A program made the position numbers and the translations under genes. 64,000 bases of DNA from DATNPH01 sp036703315 (GTDB lineage Bacteria; Cyanobacteriota; Cyanobacteriia; Cyanobacteriales; Coleofasciculaceae). The stretch is from the NCBI GenBank assembly GCA_036703315.1, contig DATNPH010000060.1:1-64000 (forward strand), written 5' to 3'. Each line of letters starts with the position of its first letter. Position 1 is the stretch's first letter. Below the pieces are notes generated by a model. It was given only the letters and a program-made list of their open reading frames with translations. It had not been told where the DNA came from and made no database searches. Below are positions 16,578 to 24,564 of this stretch, piece after piece.

Positions 16578-18539
16578 ATGACCCAAGTGCAAATTGCACC
16601 GTATGGTTCCTGGAAATCGCCCATTACAGCTGACTTGATTGTGGCTGGTACAATTGGGCTGGGACAGATTGCCCTTGATGGTGAAGATGTCTACTGGATT
16701 GAAGGGCGACCTGCCGAAGCGGGACGGAATGCGATCGTGCGACGGACAGCAGATGGCAAGATTACTGACGTGACGCCATCCCCCTTCAATGCTCGTACCC
16801 GCGTTCATGAGTATGGTGGCGGTGCTTTCACCGTTAAAGATGGCACAGTTTACTTTTCCAACTTTGCTGACCAACGCCTCTACAAGCAGACTCCAGACTC
16901 CGAACCCCAACCGCTGACACCAGAAGCCAACCGACGCTACGCGGATGCTGTAGTTGACCCGCAACGGAAGCGCCTGATTTGTGTATTGGAAGACCATACT
17001 AACGGCGGTCATGAGCCTGTCAATACGTTGGTCAGCATCAACTTGAACAATGGTGAAGATGTCCAAGTGCTAGCCTCTGGCAGTGACTTCTATTCTTCCC
17101 CACGCCTGAGTCCAGATGGCTCTCAGCTAGCATGGCTCAGCTGGAACCATCCAAATATGCCTTGGGATGGCACTCAACTCTGGGTTGCCCAATTCAAAGT
17201 AGATGGCTCTCTCGATGAAGCGAAATGCATTGCTGGTGGAGTTGATGAATCGATTTTTCAGCCAGAGTGGTCACCGGATGGCATACTCTACTTTGTTTCT
17301 GACCGCACTAACTGGTGGAACCTCTACCGTTGGTACCCCCCCCAACCCCCCCTTGCTAAGGGGGGGCTAGAGGGGGTTGAGCCGTTGTGTGAAATGGCAG
17401 CTGAGTTTGGGCTTCCTCAGTGGGTTTTTGGAATGTCCACTTATGGCTTTGAGTCAGCCGATCAGATCATCTGTACTTTCACCCAACAAGGCAACTGGCA
17501 GTTGGCAAGTCTTGACCTCCGGACGAAACAAATAGAGGTGATTGAAGCACCTTACACAGATGTTTCATCGCTTCACGTAGCGAATGGTCGAGCGGTGTTC
17601 ATGGCAGGTTCAGCAACAGAACCGACGGCGATTGTCCAGATGGACTTGGCAACGCGACAGATAGAGGTGCTGCGTCAGTCGAGTCAGCTAGAAGTTGATA
17701 CAGGATATCTATCGACACCACAAGCGCTCGCCTTTCCAACCGAGAATAATCTCACCGCCTACGCCATCTTCTACCCGCCGAACAACAAAGACTACACGGC
17801 ACCGCCTGAAGAAAAACCACCGCTTATTGTTAAAAGCCACGGTGGTCCAACCGCCGCAACCTCTAGTGCATTTAACTTGAAAATCCAATACTGGACTAGT
17901 CGCGGCTTTGCGTTTGTTGATGTCAACTATGGTGGCAGCACCGGCTACGGACGGGAATATCGTCAGCGACTCAAAGATAATTGGGGCATTGTTGATGTGG
18001 ACGACTGTGCCAACGCGGCTAAGTACCTTGCCCACCAAGGATTAGTCGATAGTGAGCGATTAGCGATCGCAGGTGGTAGTGCAGGTGGCTACACAACCTT
18101 AGCTGCCCTCACCTTCCGAGATGTGTTTAAAGCGGGTGCCAGTTACTACGGCGTTAGCGATTTGGAGGTATTGGCAAAGGAAACCCACAAATTTGAAGCC
18201 CGCTACCTTGACGGGTTGATTGGCCCTTACCCGGAGCGCAAAGATCTGTATGAAAAGCGATCGCCCATTCACTTCACAGACAAACTCTCTTGCCCAGTGA
18301 TTTTCTTCCAAGGGCTGGAAGACAAGGTTGTACCACCCAACCAGGCTGAGATGATGGTTGAAGCCTTGAAGGCAAAGGGGTTGCCAGTGGCATATGTTGC
18401 GTATGAAGGAGAGCAGCACGGTTTCCGCCGTGCCGAAAATATTAAGCGCACCTTGGATGGTGAGTTTTACTTCTACTCCCGTGTCTTCGGCTTTGAGCCA
18501 GCTGATGCAGTGGAATCGGTGGCGATCAACAATCTATAG
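16578..18539 (+). CDS. S9-family prolyl oligopeptidase / acylaminoacyl-peptidase-like serine peptidase
   Basis: 653 residues: an N-terminal beta-propeller (WD-like units such as SPDGSQLAWLSW and SPDGILYFVSDRTN) and a C-terminal alpha/beta hydrolase. The nucleophile is in AGGSAGGY (S501), with D582 in LEDKVVPPNQ and H614 in GEQHGF. PLIVKSHGGPT and FAFVDVNYGGSTGYGREYR are family motifs. No signal peptide, so cytoplasmic; it cleaves short peptides. Oddity: around residues 255-268 the propeller carries a palindrome-derived PPQPPLAKGGLEGV insert, in frame, of the same type as in the NACHT gene. Confidence 0.93.
   Translation: MTQVQIAPYGSWKSPITADLIVAGTIGLGQIALDGEDVYWIEGRPAEAGRNAIVRRTADGKITDVTPSPFNARTRVHEYGGGAFTVKDGTVYFSNFADQRLYKQTPDSEPQPLTPEANRRYADAVVDPQRKRLICVLEDHTNGGHEPVNTLVSINLNNGEDVQVLASGSDFYSSPRLSPDGSQLAWLSWNHPNMPWDGTQLWVAQFKVDGSLDEAKCIAGGVDESIFQPEWSPDGILYFVSDRTNWWNLYRWYPPQPPLAKGGLEGVEPLCEMAAEFGLPQWVFGMSTYGFESADQIICTFTQQGNWQLASLDLRTKQIEVIEAPYTDVSSLHVANGRAVFMAGSATEPTAIVQMDLATRQIEVLRQSSQLEVDTGYLSTPQALAFPTENNLTAYAIFYPPNNKDYTAPPEEKPPLIVKSHGGPTAATSSAFNLKIQYWTSRGFAFVDVNYGGSTGYGREYRQRLKDNWGIVDVDDCANAAKYLAHQGLVDSERLAIAGGSAGGYTTLAALTFRDVFKAGASYYGVSDLEVLAKETHKFEARYLDGLIGPYPERKDLYEKRSPIHFTDKLSCPVIFFQGLEDKVVPPNQAEMMVEALKAKGLPVAYVAYEGEQHGFRRAENIKRTLDGEFYFYSRVFGFEPADAVESVAINNL
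17337..17380. repeat. C/G-run palindromic repeat inside the S9 peptidase gene
   Basis: CCCCCCC..AACCCCCCCTTGCTAAGGGGGGGCTAGAGGGGG forms a hairpin with a TTGCTAA-like centre. It is read through in frame as PPQPPLAKGGLEGV. Same family as 2946-3045 and 57412-57450. Confidence 0.75.
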
Positions 18540-18951
18540 CGATTCTCAGTTGCATAAACTATAACTGTGAAACCGAACCCCCTGACCTCCTTCCCTTGTA
18601 GGCTATGCTTTACTCATAAGTCCAAAACCCTATAGGGGCGAAGCATTTGGGCGATAACTTGAGGGCAAAAACGAGGAACTCGCTATCCAAATGCTTCGCC
18701 CTTCCCCGCGATCACATGACAGGGCGAAGGCTTCGCGTTTTAATCTTGTTGGTCATACCCAAGTATTTCTGCGCGAAGGCTTCGCCCCTACAGGATTTCA
18801 ACAGATGTGGGTAAAGCATAGCCCTTGTAGGGAAGGGGAAGAGAAAGTACTATGTATGAACGCAACTGGGTATGAATAAATCGCCCTACTTTGACTTGCT
18901 AAGCTGGAAACATAACCCATATCAGAAAAGGGCTATCCCAAAGGCAAAGCT
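18540..18951. repeat. Intergenic region with two nested palindromic elements
   Basis: GGGCGAAGCATTTGG (18636-18650) pairs perfectly with CCAAATGCTTCGCCC (18687-18701). A second pair, GGGCGAAGGCTTCGCG (18722-18737) and CGCGAAGGCTTCGCCC (18772-18787), is also perfectly complementary and contains the self-palindrome GCGAAGGCTTCGC twice. No gene is credible here; the elements look like dispersed cyanobacterial palindromes. Confidence 0.6.
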
Positions 18952-19560
18952 ATGAGCAGGGAACAAACAAGAGCACTCGCCCCCCAGGAAACAAAAGCAC
19001 TCACCCGTGAATTGAAAACCCAGGGCACAATTTTAGGTGGCTTCGTTGCCTCAATGTGGGCTATACAATTTGTGAACTTGTTAGTTTTCAGACAAGCACT
19101 GAACCTCTACGGTATTATTCCACGCAACATTATCGGGCTTCGTGGCATCCTATTTGCCCCTTTCCTTCACGCTGGTTTGGGTCATCTAATCGCCAACACC
19201 ATACCCTTCGCTATCTTGGGCTGGTTTGTCATGTTGCAAGAAACTAGCGACTTTTTTGTAGTTACGGCGATAACAATGCTGGTGAGTGGGCTTGGTGTAT
19301 GGCTGTTTGGCGCATCAGGTGTTCACGTTGGCGCGAGTGCCCTGATTTTTGGCTACCTCGGTTTTCTGCTTCTACGGGGCTACTTTGAACGCAACTTTGC
19401 CTCAATTTTACTTTCACTTATCGTCGGCTTCCTTTACGGTGGTGCAATATGGGGCGTCCTGCCAAGCCAACCAGGAATATCTTGGGAAGGGCACTTATTT
19501 GGCTTTATCGGTGGTGTACTAGCTGCACGCCTCCTAGCACGACGAAAGAAAGTAAACTAG
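18952..19560 (+). CDS. Rhomboid-family intramembrane serine protease
   Basis: 202 residues with about six hydrophobic segments. The catalytic serine is in GVHVGASALIFGYLG (S129) and the partner histidine in ISWEGHLFGFIGGV (H181). HAGLGHLIANTIPF (H73, H78, N82) matches the conserved HxxxxHxxxN of the rhomboid oxyanion side. Rhomboids cleave transmembrane helices of other proteins within the membrane; the substrate is unknown. A likely RBS is not strong. The small Trp-rich gene follows 19 bp later and may be co-transcribed. Confidence 0.9.
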   Translation: MSREQTRALAPQETKALTRELKTQGTILGGFVASMWAIQFVNLLVFRQALNLYGIIPRNIIGLRGILFAPFLHAGLGHLIANTIPFAILGWFVMLQETSDFFVVTAITMLVSGLGVWLFGASGVHVGASALIFGYLGFLLLRGYFERNFASILLSLIVGFLYGGAIWGVLPSQPGISWEGHLFGFIGGVLAARLLARRKKVN

Positions 19561-19579
19561 TAAGCTCAAACAATAAAGA

Positions 19580-19852
19580 ATGCAGAAGAAGCAAAAATTT
19601 CCTTACCTTGTAGGTTCTAAATGGACAGCTCAGCAGAAAACTTGGGGTTGGCGACACTTCCAAGTCGTCAACCGCAAGAACGAGGGTAAGTGGGTTTTTG
19701 CAGAGATGGTTGCCTCTTGTGACCCCAATGTCCGTTTTTGGCTCAATGCTAAGCAGCTTAAAGACCGTTCCCTTTGGCAAGCGGGTTGGCAATCTTTGGC
19801 AGAAATGGAGGAGATGGAGGGGGAGGTTCTTCAGTCAGGATTTTTGGAGTGA
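19580..19852 (+). CDS. TIGR02450-type Trp-rich small protein
   Basis: 90 residues with seven tryptophans, and the family pattern KFPYLVGSKWTAQQKTWGWR, then HFQVVNRK, WVFAEMVASCDP and FWLNAKQLKD. This conserved cyanobacterial/marine bacterial family has no assigned biochemical role. It lies just after the rhomboid gene. Confidence 0.85.
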   Translation: MQKKQKFPYLVGSKWTAQQKTWGWRHFQVVNRKNEGKWVFAEMVASCDPNVRFWLNAKQLKDRSLWQAGWQSLAEMEEMEGEVLQSGFLE

Positions 19853-20118
19853 ATAGTATCAGATTTTACTCTTTGCTAAGCGATCGCTTCCCTGTTCTTT
19901 CGCTAAATCTTGATCAGAACTTTTGTTGTATTTGATACCAAGTTGCAATCCCTAACAAAAAGCTTATTCTATTCCCAATTTCCTACCCTCAACGCCAATA
20001 GGGTAGAGTTGTTCATAATCCGATGTTATAAGCATTTCTTCTGAGAAAACCCAACCAAATATTTATAAATACTTCAGATATATCTAACCCCAGGATGATA
20101 GTTTAACTCCAAACCTGC

Positions 20119-20136
20119 GTTACATTAGTTAACATA
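20119..20136 (+). promoter_or_regulatory. HLR1-like (RpaB-binding) box upstream of the hli cluster
   Basis: GTTACATT AG TTAACATA matches the HLR1 consensus (two (G/T)TTACA(T/A)(T/A) half-sites with a 2-nt spacer) at 15 of 16 half-site positions. A -10-like TAATAA is at about 20151-20156. HLR1 is the known operator of the response regulator RpaB at high-light genes such as hli and psbA. The site is about 290 bp before the first intact hli gene, with the hli remnant between. Confidence 0.65.
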
Positions 20137-20244
20137 GGTTTAGGAGATGTAATAAACTCGTTACGAAACGGACTGACAATCATGTAAGACGCATCTACCC
20201 TTCATATCACGGAACCTTCACAGCGTGGGGCTTGAACGTCTAGT

Positions 20245-20349
20245 TTTACGCCTCAAGCAGAGATCTGGTATGGTCGCCTCGCAATGATTGGTTTTGTTGC
20301 TGCTTTACTAACTGAGTTATTCATCAGCCAAAGCAGGCTTCATTCCTGA
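20245..20349 (+). pseudogene. Remnant of a high-light-inducible protein gene
   Basis: The frame reads FTPQAEIWYGRLAMIGFVAA then LLTELFISQSRLHS and a stop. This is the chlorophyll-binding helix of the neighbouring HLIPs (FTPQAEIWNGRLAMLGFVIA). The N-terminus is gone: a stop lies four codons upstream in frame with no start. The tail is diverged and lacks the terminal FWGL. It sits between the HLR1-like box and the first intact gene. Confidence 0.75.
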
Positions 20350-20423
20350 GGTCTGATGTAGATCGTAAAGCAGCCACTCTAGATGCATAACTCGACACAT
20401 CAATCAACAAAAGGAACCTAAAA

Positions 20424-20603
20424 ATGACCAACACACCAAACGCACCAATCACCAATCCTGAAGACCGTAACGCTGTCAAGTTCGGGTTCACCCCTCAATC
20501 TGAGATTTGGAATGGAAGACTGGCGATGCTTGGCTTTGTCATCGCTCTAGCTATTGAGCTATTTTCAAATCAAGGTGTTCTACATTTTTGGGGCTTACTG
20601 TAA
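20424..20603 (+). CDS. High-light-inducible protein (HLIP/SCP), copy 1
   Basis: 59 residues: MTNTPNAPITNPEDRN, then FGFTPQSEIWNGRLAMLGFV, and a C-terminus ending FSNQGVLHFWGLL. The ExxNGRxAMxGF motif binds chlorophyll in this one-helix light-harvesting-like family, which acts in photoprotection and chlorophyll/photosystem assembly at the thylakoid. AAGGA before the ATG is the likely RBS. The product is nearly identical to copy 2, implying recent tandem duplication. Confidence 0.93.
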   Translation: MTNTPNAPITNPEDRNAVKFGFTPQSEIWNGRLAMLGFVIALAIELFSNQGVLHFWGLL

Positions 20604-20662
20604 GTCGTAAAAACAGACCTAATTCTGCAGACCATACAGCAATTAACAACAGGAGCAAAAAA

Positions 20663-20842
20663 ATGGCTAATACACCAAACGCACCAATCACTAACCCTGA
20701 AGACCGCAACGCTGTCAAGTTTGGTTTCACCCCACAAGCTGAGATTTGGAATGGACGATTGGCAATGCTTGGCTTTGTTATTGCTCTAGGTATTGAGCTG
20801 TATTCAAATCAAGGCGTGCTGCACTTTTGGGGCTTAATTTAG
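20663..20842 (+). CDS. High-light-inducible protein (HLIP/SCP), copy 2
   Basis: 59 residues starting at ATG 20663 behind AGGAG, not at the upstream in-frame codon of 20588, because the next copies show MANTPNAPIT-type starts. The motif is FTPQAEIWNGRLAMLGFVIA. It differs from copy 1 at only a few positions (Gly for Ala in the helix, Tyr for Phe). Same thylakoid photoprotection role. Confidence 0.94.
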   Translation: MANTPNAPITNPEDRNAVKFGFTPQAEIWNGRLAMLGFVIALGIELYSNQGVLHFWGLI

Positions 20843-20904
20843 GTCGAATACAACTGGCTCTGAATTATTGACTGACCAATTAATCGACAAAAGGAAAAGA
20901 GGAA

Positions 20905-21093
20905 ATGGTTAACGCTAACAACTCACCAAACCAACCCATTACAGACCCGAAAGAGCGCAATGCGCTAGTAGGTGGCTTTACCCCACAAGCTGAAATTTTG
21001 AACGGACGTTTGGCAATGCTTGGGTTCGTTATTGCTCTAGCCATTGAGTTATTCTCTGGTCAGGGTGTTCTCCACTTTTGGGGATTAATCTAA
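20905..21093 (+). CDS. High-light-inducible protein (HLIP/SCP), copy 3
   Basis: 62 residues: MVNANNSPNQPITDPKERN, then GGFTPQAEILNGRLAMLGFV and the shared GVLHFWGLI end. It has Leu instead of Trp before the NGR motif and a slightly longer N-terminus, so it is the most diverged intact copy. A strong terminator follows, closing the hli cluster. Confidence 0.94.
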   Translation: MVNANNSPNQPITDPKERNALVGGFTPQAEILNGRLAMLGFVIALAIELFSGQGVLHFWGLI

Positions 21094-21125
21094 GTAAGAT
21101 ACATCTCAAATAATCCTAATAGTAC

Positions 21126-21163
21126 AAACCTAGGAGGTTAACTAAACCTCCTAGGTTTTTTTT
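21126..21163 (+). terminator. Strong rho-independent terminator after the hli genes
   Basis: AAACCTAGGAGGTT (21126-21139) pairs perfectly with AACCTCCTAGGTTT (21145-21158) over a 5-nt loop, followed by more T residues. Confidence 0.92.
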
Positions 21164-21343
21164 GACCAGAAAAGAATTTAGAACTTACAAAATTTAATTA
21201 GAGAATCAAGAATAAAAATTTCCAATATCCGAAATCTACCGATTTGTATAGGTGTCCTGTTTGATAAAGTTGACAGCCGTGTAGGTTAAGAGAAAGGTAC
21301 AATAGAATTAAACTGTTGCAACAAGACAACAAACAAGACACTC

Positions 21344-22822
21344 ATGACCACGGCTGCACCGGTTAAAACTCAGTACGAAGCAATTATTGGTCTAGAAACC
21401 CATTGTCAGCTGAGTACCCAAACCAAGATTTTCTCTGATTCCTCTACAGAATTTGGGGCGACCCCGAATACAAACATTGACCCCATTTGTATGGGATTGC
21501 CGGGGGTATTGCCCGTACTGAATCAAAAGGTACTGGAATACGCTGTAAAAGCAGGTTTGTCGCTGAATTGCCAGATTGCACCTTATAGCAAATTTGACCG
21601 TAAACAGTATTTTTATCCCGATCTCCCCAAAAACTATCAAATTTCTCAGTACGACCTGCCAATTGCTGAGCATGGCTGGCTGGAAATTGAACTAACGGAT
21701 GATACTGGTAACCCAATCCGCAAGAAGATTGGCATCACGCGCTTGCACATGGAGGAAGATGCGGGAAAACTAGTCCACGCGGGGAGCGATCGCCTTTCCG
21801 GTTCCACATACTCCTTGGTTGATTACAACCGTGCTGGGGTGCCACTAATCGAAATTGTCTCAGAACCGGATATGCGATCGGGTCAAGAGGCAGCGGAGTA
21901 TGCCCAGGAACTACGCCGGATTATGCGGTATATCGGTGTTAGTGACGGCAATATGCAGGAAGGCTCTCTACGCTGCGATGTCAATATTTCTGTGCGACCT
22001 TTTGGTCATAAGGAGTTTGGCACCAAGGTCGAAATCAAAAACATGAACTCCTTCAACGCTATACAGAAAGCGATTGAATACGAAATCGAGCGCCAAATCG
22101 CAGCTGTTGAAGCTGGGGAACGTATCGTCCAAGAAACTCGACTTTGGGAAGAAGGCAGTCAACGTACTATTAGTATGCGAGTGAAGGAAGGCTCTAGCGA
22201 CTACCGCTATTTCCCGGAACCTGACCTCCCTCCCATTGAAGTATCAAAAGAGCAGTTAGAGCAATGGCGTAGCCAACTCCCGGAACTGCCTGCGCAGAAA
22301 CGGCATCGCTATGAAAGTGAATTAGGGCTTTCTGCGTATGATGCCCGTGTGTTGACGGATGATCGGCAAGTAGCGGAGTATTTTGAAGCTACAGTCGCCG
22401 CTAACGCCAATCCTAAACAAGTGGCTAACTGGGTAATGGGAGACATTGCGGCTTATCTCAACAAGGAGAAACTACTGATTGGGGATGTTGCACTCAAACC
22501 CGTCACGCTAGCCGAAATGGTTAACCAGATTGAAAAAGGCACGATTAACGGTAAGACTGCCAAAGAAAATCTCCCTAAACTCCTGTCAGGAGAAATTTCT
22601 TTAGAAAAAATCTTGGAGGGGAATACCCAAATCTCTGACCCAGATGCACTCGCAGGCATCATTGATGAGATACTCGTCGCTAATCCCGATAAACTCGAAC
22701 AATATCGCAAGGGTAAAACCAAGCTCCAAGGCTTCTTTGTTGGAGAGGTGATGAAGCAAACCAAAGGACGGGCTAACCCTAAGCTGACCAACCAAATTCT
22801 GAACCAGAAGCTCAACGGTTAG
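21344..22822 (+). CDS. gatB: Aspartyl/glutamyl-tRNA(Asn/Gln) amidotransferase subunit B
   Basis: 492 residues, typical length. N-terminal YEAIIGLETHCQLSTQTKIF, then GLPGVLPVLN, FDRKQYFYPDLPKNYQISQY and EEDAGKLVHAG are GatB signatures of the catalytic cradle; the C-terminal YqeY-like tail domain ends NPKLTNQILNQKL. With GatA and GatC it transamidates misacylated Glu-tRNA(Gln)/Asp-tRNA(Asn), using ammonia from GatA. It stands alone, as is usual in cyanobacteria. Confidence 0.97.
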   Translation: MTTAAPVKTQYEAIIGLETHCQLSTQTKIFSDSSTEFGATPNTNIDPICMGLPGVLPVLNQKVLEYAVKAGLSLNCQIAPYSKFDRKQYFYPDLPKNYQISQYDLPIAEHGWLEIELTDDTGNPIRKKIGITRLHMEEDAGKLVHAGSDRLSGSTYSLVDYNRAGVPLIEIVSEPDMRSGQEAAEYAQELRRIMRYIGVSDGNMQEGSLRCDVNISVRPFGHKEFGTKVEIKNMNSFNAIQKAIEYEIERQIAAVEAGERIVQETRLWEEGSQRTISMRVKEGSSDYRYFPEPDLPPIEVSKEQLEQWRSQLPELPAQKRHRYESELGLSAYDARVLTDDRQVAEYFEATVAANANPKQVANWVMGDIAAYLNKEKLLIGDVALKPVTLAEMVNQIEKGTINGKTAKENLPKLLSGEISLEKILEGNTQISDPDALAGIIDEILVANPDKLEQYRKGKTKLQGFFVGEVMKQTKGRANPKLTNQILNQKLNG

Positions 22823-22907
22823 TACGTTGTGGTGATAAAAAACGGCAAAGCAGAAGGTTCTACCTGTATGCTACGCAGAAGCCTTTAGGCAGGACGAACT
22901 ACGAGAA

Positions 22908-22937
22908 GAAGAGGGGGCGTTGAACCCCCTCTTTTTC
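22908..22937 (+). terminator. Rho-independent terminator after gatB
   Basis: AGAGGGGG (22910-22917) pairs with CCCCCTCT (22925-22932) over a 7-nt loop and is followed by TTTTT. Confidence 0.8.
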
Positions 22938-23395
22938 TATGTAGTACTGCTTGATAGCCTTTGTATCAAGAATCGACGTATGATGTGTAAGTTTGTCTGG
23001 GGACGCGATCGCTATCTGAAATGAAGCAAACAACTGAGGCACTGAAGAAAGCCTACTATTGTGTAAAATGTCCGTCTCTCTATTAGCAGTAGTATATTTT
23101 TTATCCTTAATTGTCAAGATCAGTTTCCACTCAGTGAAATAACCCTTAACTGATCTAGTCAATCCCCATATTTAGCAAGGATGCTAGAGAAGAGGTAAAG
23201 AAAAGTCCTAATCCCAAGTTGCAAGCAAAGAGATTACTCACCTGCTTCCCTACATGCAAAAGACAGGTCTGAATGCAACTTTCTATGAGGAGCGTTTACT
23301 GCCCGAAGGCGCTAAGTGAAAGCTTCACTTAGAATTTCATGGAAACAACAAAATAGGGGGTATTACCCCTCAAGTTATTGGTGATATATTGTGAT

Positions 23396-23451
23396 AAGTA
23401 GATGCACCCTGATGATTGGGAGAGCCGCTTAGGCGTCTCTCCTTTTTTTTG
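23396..23451 (+). ncRNA. Candidate sRNA, array copy 1
   Basis: Same ~55-nt core ending in GGAGAG-C-CGC / TTAG loop / GCG-T-CTCTCC and eight T residues. The closing pair is G-C where other copies have a G-T wobble, which keeps the helix. Its upstream region lacks the clean promoter of copies 2-4; TATATT about 7 nt before the core is a possible -10. Confidence 0.45.
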
Positions 23452-23491
23452 GCATTTTCCAGCTGGGCAAAGAAAATATCGTAAATAGGGG

Positions 23492-23521
23492 GTGACACCC
23501 CCCACCCCAAACAACTATACT
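23492..23521 (+). promoter_or_regulatory. Sigma-70-type promoter of array copy 2 (repeated in copies 3 and 4)
   Basis: -35 GTGACA (23492-23497), 18-nt spacer, -10 TATACT (23516-23521). The equivalent -10 is at 23648-23653 and 23778-23783. The -35 is GCGACA in copy 3 and GTGACA in copy 4. The -35 overlaps the G/C-run palindrome. Confidence 0.6.
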
Positions 23522-23527
23522 TATGAG

Positions 23528-23582
23528 AAGTAGATGCACCCTGATGATCGGGAGAGTCGCTTAGGCGTCTCTCTTTTTTTTT
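23528..23582 (+). ncRNA. Candidate sRNA, array copy 2
   Basis: Predicted start 6-7 nt after the TATACT box. The RNA body includes GTAGATGCACCCTGATGATC and ends with GAGAG-T-CGC (23552-23560) / TTAG / GCG-T-CTCTC (23565-23573) and nine T residues (23574-23582), an intrinsic terminator. Confidence 0.6.
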
Positions 23583-23659
23583 GGCATTTTTCAGCTGGGC
23601 AAAGAAAATATCGTAAATAGGGGGCGACACCCCCCACCCCGAACAACTATACTTATGAG

Positions 23660-23714
23660 AAGTAGATGCACCCTGATGATCGGGAGAGTCGCTTAGGCGT
23701 CTCTCTTTTTTTTT
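23660..23714 (+). ncRNA. Candidate sRNA, array copy 3
   Basis: The core is identical to copy 2 from the -10 through the terminator, ending in nine T residues at 23706-23714. The -35 is one base poorer (GCGACA), although the flanking G/C-run palindrome still forms. Confidence 0.58.
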
Positions 23715-23789
23715 GGCATTTTCCGGCTGGGCAAAGAAAACTCAGAATAGGGGGTGACACCCCCCACCCCAAACAACTATACTTATGAG

Positions 23790-23842
23790 AAGTAGATGCA
23801 CCCTGATGATCGGGAGAGTCGCTTAGGCGTCTCTCTTTTTTT
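23790..23842 (+). ncRNA. Candidate sRNA, array copy 4
   Basis: Core as in copies 2 and 3, with -35 GTGACA at 23754-23759 and -10 TATACT at 23778-23783. The T-run is seven, then TGTTTTT, and the sequence beyond is unique, marking the end of the array. Confidence 0.58.
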
Positions 23843-23843
23843 G

Positions 23844-24564
23844 TTTTTCTACCATTGTAAAACTCACGTTGAACAGTACCACGACTGTCGCTGTTTCCAA
23901 CAAGGCGATCACGCTTTATCAACTTTGGAGATAACGATCTGCCTCGTACCAGGCTCGAGAATTTACTTTCGCAGAGTTGGGTTTTATCCCTTAATTCTTT
24001 CTCCTTATTGCTAATTTGGGCTGTAAATTCGTATTAATGCTAGTTTCAATTATTGGTTAGCAGGAGAAATGATCTATCATAAATTTAGGCTGTTTTTAAT
24101 AAAATTAATTACAATATTGTTTCTTCTTCATGAAGTTATGCTAAAGATAGCCATCTCTATATAAATTTATTGTGAAGCTACCTTAGTAGATAACTTGATA
24201 GGAAACATAATCTAGAGTCCTTGCATAGTCTTTGTTTATAGCGTTACTCATACTGTCTATTCTCTGAAAACCTAAGTAGAAATTGAATTGGCTGATAGTT
24301 TTAAAATTAGAAGTGACTACTTGCATCGACGGGTGTAATGATTGGGAACTCAACTGAGCTAGAAGTTGTCAAATTAGCAAGGGTGACGGACAATAAATGC
24401 TCACAACATCTAGCCAATCATGCGTTGAGTAGACCTCTTGCAAAAGTCAGTCTGACGACATTTTGACTTTACAACTGAAAAAGGGATAGCTCATCACTTT
24501 GGTATTTATGCAAGAGGTTTAGTTCAGTTTAGTTCTCTTGTTCTTACCAAGTTAAGCAACAAAT
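23844..24564. other. AT-rich intergenic region upstream of the GH5 gene
   Basis: No credible gene. Contains the MITE-like inverted repeat at 24431-24520; otherwise AT-rich sequence that could hold the GH5 promoter. Confidence 0.4.
24431..24520. repeat. MITE-like element upstream of the GH5 cellulase gene
   Basis: Terminal inverted repeats AGACCTCTTGCA (24431-24442) and TGCAAGAGGTTT (24509-24520) match at 11 of 12 positions, spanning 90 bp. There is no ORF inside. It ends 44 bp before the GH5 start codon. Confidence 0.6.

Larger units (their letters stand above)
23343..23843 (+). repeat. Tandem array of four ~132-bp units, each a candidate small-RNA transcription unit
   Basis: The core GTAGATGCACCCTGATGAT recurs at 23398, 23530, 23662 and 23792 (spacing 132, 132, 130). 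Between cores each unit carries GGCATTTTCC(A/G)GCTGGGCAAAGAAAA and a G/C-run hairpin TAGGGGGTGACACCCCC. Each core ends in a hairpin with a T-run. The upstream side of copy 1 has diverged. Reading on the minus strand gives a 44-codon repeat, but the 130-bp spacing and changes in the last copies break that frame, so a non-coding array is preferred. Confidence 0.85.

Noticed and set aside
18691..18879. 62-aa ORF in the palindromic gap
   Set aside because: Made of repeat sequence; no start signal.
22899..23162. 87-aa minus-strand ORF after gatB
   Set aside because: Overlaps the gatB terminator; no family motifs.
23396..23842. Identification of the array RNA as NsiR1
   Set aside because: Only the tandem layout is alike; I cannot match the sequence and no hetF-like neighbour is seen.
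23343..23843. CRISPR array
   Set aside because: Units are ~132 bp with nearly identical interiors, no variable spacers and only four copies; no cas genes.
23370..23922. Minus-strand repeat protein across the tandem array
   Set aside because: The 132-bp period is a multiple of 3, giving open frames, but the 130-bp spacing breaks the frame; no start or RBS, and hairpins with T-runs on the plus strand fit RNA genes better.
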